From: a virus
Reading direction: 5' to 3' (one strand)
IMG/VR virus record: IMGVR_UViG_3300047174_000108
Coordinates: 1 to 43,774 of that record
Length of the DNA: 43,774 nt
The notes below the pieces were generated by a model. It was not told the origin of the DNA. It searched no databases and saw nothing but the letters and a program-made list of their open reading frames with translations. The position numbers and the translations under genes are program-made. Shown one piece after another: positions 39,185 through 43,774 of the stretch (position 1 is its first letter; each line of letters begins with the position of its first letter).

Positions 39185-39662
39185 TGACCCCGCCCTTCAT
39201 CCGCACATGCTTGACCTCGGAAGGCCGATAGCCCATGTGGCCGAGTAATCGCCCGAGCGTAGCAGACTTTTTCGCCGCGCCCAAGGGGACGTGAAACTTG
39301 GACGCGATGAAGGTCCGCTTGACGCCGAGCCTGTCCATTTCGCGGTTGATAAAACGCAGAAGCTTCACGCCTGCGGCGCCGCGCGCTTCGGGTTCGACAA
39401 AGAGGCCCTGACAAAAAGCCGTCTTGGTCCTGACGTTGTGCAGCGGCGTGGTGATCATGAAATCCGCGTAGCCAACCAGCACGCCGTTCTTACGCACCGC
39501 GGCGATCCTGAAGATACCGGCCTTCTCCATGGCCAGGGCCTGTGGAACGTCCAGAGCCAAGGGGATAGGCCCCTCTTCAGCCTCCTCGTGATGCTGGATG
39601 GCCAAGTCTTCCAGGCCGTCGCTGATCAGACGACTTAGAGGCTCCCAGCCGACGGTAATCAC
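39126..39662 (-). CDS. GNAT-family acetyltransferase
   Basis: 178 residues from GTG 39662, overlapping the upstream stop (GTGA). Core: FRIAAVRKNGVLVGYADFMIT (strands 1-4), CQGLFVEPEARGAAGVKLLRFINREM (acetyl-CoA-binding R/Q-x-x-G-x-G/A loop, here EARGAAG), GVKRTFIASKFHVPL and LGRLLGHMGYRP. GNAT proteins near ejection genes are frequent in podoviruses; the phage Mu Mom DNA-modification enzyme also has this fold. The substrate is unknown. Confidence 0.8.
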   Translation of the reverse strand: MITVGWEPLSRLISDGLEDLAIQHHEEAEEGPIPLALDVPQALAMEKAGIFRIAAVRKNGVLVGYADFMITTPLHNVRTKTAFCQGLFVEPEARGAAGVKLLRFINREMDRLGVKRTFIASKFHVPLGAAKKSATLGRLLGHMGYRPSEVKHVRMKGGVNEQRRKRPDAVPADRPGRR

Positions 39663-40114
39663 TTCACGTCCAAGACAAGATGGGTACAGGCGTGCTCGCT
39701 GAAGTTCACGATGCTGTAGAGGGCGCGATGATCGACTTGCGTGAGTTGGCCGACCGGCAGGACTGCGCCGGACCCGCCGCTGTAGGTCCAGCAGGAAGGC
39801 GACGGAACGAGGCACAAGTGGTGACGCGCGGTATTGGCTTCCATATCGGCCGCCCAAGGCACGTATCCACCAGGGTCGAGCTGCATAACCGCGACGTCGC
39901 CGAACTCGATAGGCCCGCCGACGTTGAGAGCAGACTTGACCCGCCCGAGCAAGCTTCGGCCGCTTTTCCACTCCTTCAGTACAGGCAAGGGGGTGCCGTC
40001 TTTCATCAGCGGCAAAGTGCGCAGCGGGCTTTCGCCGACGAGCTGCGTCTTGTACTTGGTGATGAACATTGCCGTAAAGAACGAGGCGTCCACGAAACCA
40101 ACAGCTTTGATCAC
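39659..40114 (-). CDS. aspartyl/asparaginyl hydroxylase-like protein
   Basis: 151 residues from GTG 40114, overlapping the lysozyme stop (GTGA). C-terminal half DVAVMQLDPGGYVPWAADME, RHHLCLVPSPSCWTY, VLPVGQLTQVDHRALYSIVNF and HACTHLVLDV follows the strand order of cupin-type Asp/Asn beta-hydroxylases (H-x-D, H-x-x-x-N, R/H-x-H-L-x-x-D). The first metal-binding His is replaced (WAAD), so catalysis is doubtful. May modify a virion or host protein, or bind a ligand only. Confidence 0.6.
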   Translation of the reverse strand: MIKAVGFVDASFFTAMFITKYKTQLVGESPLRTLPLMKDGTPLPVLKEWKSGRSLLGRVKSALNVGGPIEFGDVAVMQLDPGGYVPWAADMEANTARHHLCLVPSPSCWTYSGGSGAVLPVGQLTQVDHRALYSIVNFSEHACTHLVLDVK

Positions 40115-40584
40115 GACGACCAAAGCTCCGTCTCGGCTTGCCTGCGCTCCACAAGTCCCTCTAGGACTTCCTCATGACCGCCAACTTCGCCATAAATCCA
40201 ACGGTCGAACTGCGTCGCGACCTGGTCGATCTGACCCTGGTTGAGAAGGCGCAGCAGCATGGATTTGAGCAGCCGGCCGATACCTTCGTTGTAGGTGAAG
40301 TCGATCAAGGCGGCGTACTGGTTGTCGTTCAGGCTGGCCAACACGGATGGGTGCAGGACGCTACAGAGCGGCTGCGCGCCGTCGATCAGGAGGTCCCGGA
40401 GAAGGAGCGCATCCGCGTCGGCCAAGGCCATTGGCTTAGTGCGGTAGGTGTCAGGATCGGCGCCGGTGATCTTGTGACCAAAACCGATGGTCAAAAAGCC
40501 GTCAGGGTCCGGTGCCGCTTTTGGCACAAAGCCTTCGAACCGCTTGACGAACAGCGGCAAGCAAGCAGGGATCGGCCGCGTCAC
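40111..40584 (-). CDS. endolysin, GH24 lysozyme (T4-type)
   Basis: 157 residues from GTG 40584 (overlaps the upstream stop). The catalytic triad fits E-x8-D-x5-T: Glu17, Asp26, Thr32 in FEGFVPKAAPDPDGFLTIGFGH. Also NQYAALIDFTYNEGIGRLLKSMLL near residues 90-113. Hydrolyses peptidoglycan between MurNAc and GlcNAc to release progeny. No signal peptide or anchor, so it needs a holin; hydrophobic candidates are the 81-residue protein at 40739 and the protein at 15422. Length is usual for the family. Confidence 0.9.
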   Translation of the reverse strand: MTRPIPACLPLFVKRFEGFVPKAAPDPDGFLTIGFGHKITGADPDTYRTKPMALADADALLLRDLLIDGAQPLCSVLHPSVLASLNDNQYAALIDFTYNEGIGRLLKSMLLRLLNQGQIDQVATQFDRWIYGEVGGHEEVLEGLVERRQAETELWSS

Positions 40585-40739
40585 GCAGTCCTCGGGCCGA
40601 GGGTCTTGGGGGTCGGCGCCACGCCGCTGCGCGTCGGGTCACTGTTCACGCTGCCCTTAGGCGGGCGCATCCCTGAGTCGCCAGGGGGCGACATGTTCTT
40701 CATGCCTTCGTGCATGTAACCTTTGCCGCTCTTGGCCAT
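40581..40739 (-). CDS. 52-residue Gly/Pro/Lys-rich protein
   Basis: ATG 40739 (TGATG overlap with the previous gene) to stop at 40581. Sequence features: KSGKGYMHEGMKN, PPGDSGMRPPKG. Low-complexity and basic, disordered. Similar tiny proteins occur in phage lysis or virion clusters. Coupled to the lysozyme gene. Confidence 0.55.
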   Translation of the reverse strand: MAKSGKGYMHEGMKNMSPPGDSGMRPPKGSVNSDPTRSGVAPTPKTLGPRTA

Positions 40740-40984
40740 CACTTGTCCCTCACGTACTGAGCGGTGGTCCCTGTGGGCACCGGGTGCGCAACATTGCCGT
40801 AAAGCTGAACCAAAGCCCAGCCCGCCACTGCGATCATGACGCCGAGCACCATTTTGTTCAAGGTGGATATGGCGGATTTCATTTCCGCCATGGTTTCCCG
40901 GATAGCCCCCCACCGCTCAGCGCACACAGCTTCGTGCTGACTGATCGAGCTTTCTGCTTTTTTGGCGACTTCCATGGCGTCCAC
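40739..40984 (-). CDS. membrane protein with N-terminal coiled coil, holin-like
   Basis: 81 residues from ATG 40984. Residues 1-42 are a charged helix (EVAKKAESSISQHEAVCAERW...), 45-65 one membrane segment (MVLGVMIAVAGWALVQLYG), then a short polar tail. The layout (coiled coil, one membrane helix) matches XhlA-like or other holin-accessory proteins. Two genes before the lysozyme, so lysis is the likely role. Confidence 0.65.
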   Translation of the reverse strand: MDAMEVAKKAESSISQHEAVCAERWGAIRETMAEMKSAISTLNKMVLGVMIAVAGWALVQLYGNVAHPVPTGTTAQYVRDK

Positions 40985-41016
40985 CCGGCCCTCTCCCTTA
41001 TCAACGTTTAAGGCGC

Positions 41017-41364
41017 TTAGAAGTTTTCGGCTTCGGTCACCACGGCCGTGGACGACGCCACCACGCCGTAAATAGCAGCCGAACTGGTAAGAGTGATGCT
41101 GGAGCCCGGAGAACCTGCAGCGGCCAAGTATAGTCCTGTAGCCGTAGTGACGCCCGCCGGCCCCAGGTAAACTGCCGATGTCCCCGTATTGGCGATCGTG
41201 ACGGAGCCTCGATTTTGGCGATAGGCAACGATAAGAGTCGCCGTCGTGCCGACCGTCGCTTGAGCCGCAACAAAGTTCGTCGGTGTCGGGCCAGAGCTTT
41301 GCGCATTAGCAAAAGAAGCGCCGGCAAAAGCTAGCAACGCCAGGGCTAAAAGTATGCGCTTCAT
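41017..41364 (-). CDS. exported structural protein, beta-rich
   Basis: 115 residues from ATG 41364. Clear signal peptide MKRILLALALLAFAGASFANA-Q. The mature part is beta-rich with GSVTIANTGTSAVYLGPAGVT and AAGSPGSSITLTSSAAIYGVV, typical of small phage surface or decoration proteins. Start context AGGAGAGCAGC. Follows the fibre gene and belongs to the exported set. Confidence 0.72.
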   Translation of the reverse strand: MKRILLALALLAFAGASFANAQSSGPTPTNFVAAQATVGTTATLIVAYRQNRGSVTIANTGTSAVYLGPAGVTTATGLYLAAAGSPGSSITLTSSAAIYGVVASSTAVVTEAENF

Positions 41365-41373
41365 GCTGCTCTC

Positions 41374-41655
41374 CTAAGGCTTTTTGTCCGCTTTGGCCGC
41401 CGCCTGCAACTTGGCCACGGCATCTTGCTCTTGTTTGCTGATCGCATCAATCACCGGATCGGCTTCGGCGCCGGTGTAATCCTTGTGGAAAGCCTGCTTG
41501 GCGGCTTCAAGCACGCCGATAGACAAGGTGACTGTAATTTCGGTTTGCGCGGTGATTTGCGGCGCAGCGGCTGCCTGGGTGGGCGGGGCGGGTTTGGTCG
41601 CGGGCGCCGGGGCTGAGGCGGCGAGGGCTGCGGCGGCGATAAGAGCGGAGATCAT
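41374..41655 (-). CDS. small exported protein with Ala/Pro N-terminus
   Basis: 93 residues from ATG 41655. MISALIAAAALAASA is a probable signal sequence, followed by a Pro/Ala linker and a short globular domain (EITVTLSIGVLEAAKQAFHKDYTG...). Ends in KKP. Function unknown; clustered with other exported tail-region proteins. Confidence 0.65.
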   Translation of the reverse strand: MISALIAAAALAASAPAPATKPAPPTQAAAAPQITAQTEITVTLSIGVLEAAKQAFHKDYTGAEADPVIDAISKQEQDAVAKLQAAAKADKKP

Positions 41656-41698
41656 GATGTGTAGTCCTTTCTAATGATTGATAAGCAGGTGCAAAAAT

Positions 41699-42079
41699 TT
41701 AGGGAGCCGTCACCGCGCACAGGAAATCACCCTCAGGGTCGGTAACCCCTACGGCGCATTGCCCGCTGGGTGTGGACGCTAAGGCTGTGGCGATAGCGTC
41801 GCGGCGGGGCTTTTCCACCTCACCAATGAACCCAATTGGAGCGCCCTTCGCAATAATGGCTGCGGCTTCAGCGGCCTTATCCGGAGATAAAGCAGACATC
41901 CCCTGGGCACGGGCGGCTCTAATACGTTCCGCATGCCCCCAGTACAGGCACGCCATGCGCCCGGTCTTCGGATCATTGACCGATATTTTGCACGGCGGTC
42001 TCAGATCCTGGGGTGTGTCCTGCGGAAGCCATTCTACGGGCGCGAGCATCAATGTCGCCGCGGCTAAAAATGCAAGCAT
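41699..42079 (-). CDS. exported Cys-containing protein
   Basis: 126 residues from ATG 42079, 10 bases after the fibre stop. N-terminal hydrophobic MLAFLAAATLMLAPVEWL; mature part with four Cys (PPCKISVNDPKTGRMACLYWG, GQCAVGV, FLCAV), which could form disulfides in the periplasm. This would suit an exported protein. Not a recognised family. Confidence 0.68.
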   Translation of the reverse strand: MLAFLAAATLMLAPVEWLPQDTPQDLRPPCKISVNDPKTGRMACLYWGHAERIRAARAQGMSALSPDKAAEAAAIIAKGAPIGFIGEVEKPRRDAIATALASTPSGQCAVGVTDPEGDFLCAVTAP

Positions 42080-42089
42080 GATAAGGCCT

Positions 42090-43774
42090 TTATTTTACGT
42101 TGGGGGTATAAATGCCGGTAGTCGTTCCGGTTGGCACCGTGAACGTCCAGCCTTTGGCGATGTTGTTATTAACTACGTGATTTCCATCCGCATAGATACT
42201 GACGAAAGTTCCCGAACCAACGCCTACAGTGGGGCTTATGTAGTTGTAGTCTAAACGCAGGGAGACGCCCGAAGATGTAGTTTGGTATACAGGAGTCGTA
42301 AAGGTTTCAGCGTTCGTGGAAGTGACGGACGTAACGTGCGCCACTTCCGCTACAGTCGCCGCCCCCCCAACAGAAACCTGCGTCCGGTCTCCTACGTTGC
42401 GGTAAACTGAGCCGCCCGTCCATTCAAAGTTAGTTGTGCCGTTGGTATCAGTAAGGCTAATCTCAGGTGTGCTGCTCGAATTGCCGTCAAATACGAAAAA
42501 TGAGCCTAGCGTCCAACTTCCGGCAACTTCGTTTATTGCTGAAGTGGTCCCTGATGCTAAAGACGCGTAGCCGCTGGCCAGGGTCACCTGCGGATTGTTT
42601 CCGTAACTGCATCCCGTTCCGGCTGAAGACGAGATTCCAACTGCGCCGGTGCTTGGCTCCAGCCCGAAAGATGACATAAACAACGACTGCCCCGCTCCGG
42701 CATTTGTAGAGCTAGCCGAGCATATTAACGCGATGGGGGTTCCAGCGTCAGCAAACCAATTAGACAAAAGCATACCGCTTACGCCCCCAATGCTAAGCCC
42801 TATGGTACCTGAGCTAAAAAAGATAGTTTCTTGATTGGCCGTAAGCGCCGCTGGCCAAATGTGTACGTTTTGTTGATAAACCGTGTCGTAAGCGCCATCT
42901 ACTAAAATATTTCCCCCGCCAGAAGACGTCGTTCCAAGGCAGGACATCAAAACATCGTCTAAAATTAATTGTCCATCGTTACCTCTTGCGTCGAGACAAA
43001 CTATGCCCGCGAATTCTCCCACCCCTGTTAATTTCATCGCCGGGACGTTTTGAGCGTAAATTAGCGGCACCCAGTTAGTCAAAGATGATCTTGTAGCCGT
43101 GTCAACTTGTTGCACTTGAATGGCAAGGTCCTTGATCACGGGTCCTGCTAAACCACTGGTGTTTACGTAAAGAAGTCCATGCGTAAACCCTGAATTTGAC
43201 GCAGCGTATATCGTAGAGCCGTGTCCGGCCGCCGAAGTTATTGAGTAGGGGGCGCGACCCTGCCCCCTAATTATTTGCGAAGGTGTGGTTTGAATTAAGT
43301 CACTTGAGATTAAGGCGCAGCCAAAAAACACCACTGATTTTCCAGTAGCCAGCCCGGCGTTAAAGATGGTCGTATCGTCAGCGCCGCAGGTGGTGTTGAA
43401 GCTAGGGTTTTCGTTCAAGCAAACCTCTGCGGAAGTGGTCACACAGCTCGAATAAATCGCGTTCGCCGCTGTCGTTAAGCCCGTAATTGTTGGGCTAGTC
43501 ATAGAGAGCGCGCCGGCCGTCCCCCCGTAGGTCACCAACCCACCAGACGCATTGGGCGTGGCCGTCAACGATATCCCGCTGCCAAGCGTTAGCGGCTGAA
43601 CGTACGTGCCGTCGCTGTAGAGCAGTTGCCCCGCGCTAAACCCGCTCGTGGTCGTGGAGCCGGCCGCTAGGGTCGCGCCTGTGGTGGAGATCGTACAAGC
43701 GGGAGGCGGCGATGAAGCCGGTCCGACGTCGCAGAGTGTACCGTTGGCATATATGGCTAATGCTGCGCTGTTGA
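42090..43774 (-). CDS. tail fibre protein, C-terminal part
   Basis: Continuation of the fibre begun at 2006; real gene boundary on the circle is 2006 through 43647 to 42090. This part is beta-rich: LTLGSGISLTATPNASGG, TIFNAGLATGKSVVFFGCALISSD, RGQGRAPYSITSAAGHGSTIY, GLLYVNTSGLAGPVIKDLAIQ, MKLTGVGEFAGIVCLDARG. Spacing of such segments resembles a right-handed beta-helix, as in tailspikes and pectate lyase folds. The last ~180 residues (ATVAEVAHVTSVTSTNAETF...) form a C-terminal tip. Clearly richer in A and T than the fibre N-terminus, suggesting a separately acquired receptor-binding part. A depolymerase function cannot be confirmed. Confidence 0.82.
   Translation of the reverse strand, partial: NSAALAIYANGTLCDVGPASSPPPACTISTTGATLAAGSTTTSGFSAGQLLYSDGTYVQPLTLGSGISLTATPNASGGLVTYGGTAGALSMTSPTITGLTTAANAIYSSCVTTSAEVCLNENPSFNTTCGADDTTIFNAGLATGKSVVFFGCALISSDLIQTTPSQIIRGQGRAPYSITSAAGHGSTIYAASNSGFTHGLLYVNTSGLAGPVIKDLAIQVQQVDTATRSSLTNWVPLIYAQNVPAMKLTGVGEFAGIVCLDARGNDGQLILDDVLMSCLGTTSSGGGNILVDGAYDTVYQQNVHIWPAALTANQETIFFSSGTIGLSIGGVSGMLLSNWFADAGTPIALICSASSTNAGAGQSLFMSSFGLEPSTGAVGISSSAGTGCSYGNNPQVTLASGYASLASGTTSAINEVAGSWTLGSFFVFDGNSSSTPEISLTDTNGTTNFEWTGGSVYRNVGDRTQVSVGGAATVAEVAHVTSVTSTNAETFTTPVYQTTSSGVSLRLDYNYISPTVGVGSGTFVSIYADGNHVVNNNIAKGWTFTVPTGTTTGIYTPNVK
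43648..43774. repeat. terminal direct repeat, copy 2
   Basis: Exact second copy of bases 1-127. It lies inside the tail fibre gene, so the window ends were cut at an arbitrary point and not at a biological terminus. Whether the packaged DNA is circularly permuted (headful) or has defined ends cannot be read from this. Confidence 0.95.

Overview
The window is a complete or near-complete genome of a tailed double-stranded DNA phage, assembled as a circle. Its first 127 bases are repeated exactly as its last 127 bases (1..127 = 43648..43774), and one long reading frame, the tail fibre gene, runs across the junction in frame. The unique circle is therefore 43,647 bp. I see no integrase, no excisionase and no classical repressor, so a virulent lifestyle is likely. 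The genome is GC-rich, with many GTG starts, overlapping start/stop codons and strong purine Shine-Dalgarno sites. This suggests a GC-rich proteobacterial host, perhaps an alphaproteobacterium; that host guess is inference only. The capsid resembles the N4 gp56 family, while the portal, adaptor and ejection-protein arrangement resembles P22/Bcep22-type podoviruses. No tail tape measure or tail sheath gene is visible, which fits a short-tailed virion.

Layout: two opposed transcription units diverge from a roughly 0.8 kb non-coding region (16606..17403). The late unit is on the minus strand, runs from 16605 down through position 1, wraps to 43647 and ends at 32348. In transcription order it holds two small unknowns and a membrane protein, a KTSC-domain protein, terminase large subunit, portal, scaffold, major capsid protein (with an Ig-like insertion), head completion and adaptor proteins interrupted by an HNH endonuclease gene, a 719-residue tail hub protein, and then a striking run of tail/adhesion proteins with Sec-type signal peptides. 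After these come the long tail fibre, lysis genes including a GH24 lysozyme, a hydroxylase-like protein, a GNAT acetyltransferase, three large ejection-type proteins, two AT-rich genes and a PurD-like ATP-grasp ligase.

The early/replication unit is on the plus strand (17404..32351). It opens with a series of small genes separated by a repeated intergenic module (terminator-like hairpin, a conserved 14-mer, then a Shine-Dalgarno site). It continues with a RusA resolvase, a HAD-family protein, a winged-helix regulator, a Dam-type methyltransferase, an SNF2-like helicase, a DUF2800 RecB/Cas4-like nuclease, a DUF2815 single-strand DNA-binding protein, a family A DNA polymerase and a primase-helicase. 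Together these make a self-contained replication and recombination module.

The most unusual observation is in the DNA polymerase. It carries an intein at motif B whose Hint halves are in frame with the polymerase, while a complete, recognisable HNH homing endonuclease lies inside the intein in a different reading frame; both frames stay open. Other notable items are the covarying hairpin modules between small early genes, an 86-base three-tier hairpin in the leader of the first early gene, phased ATCGAT repeats, two TTGACG-N18-TAACAT promoters sharing an extended motif, and the signal-peptide-bearing tail proteins.
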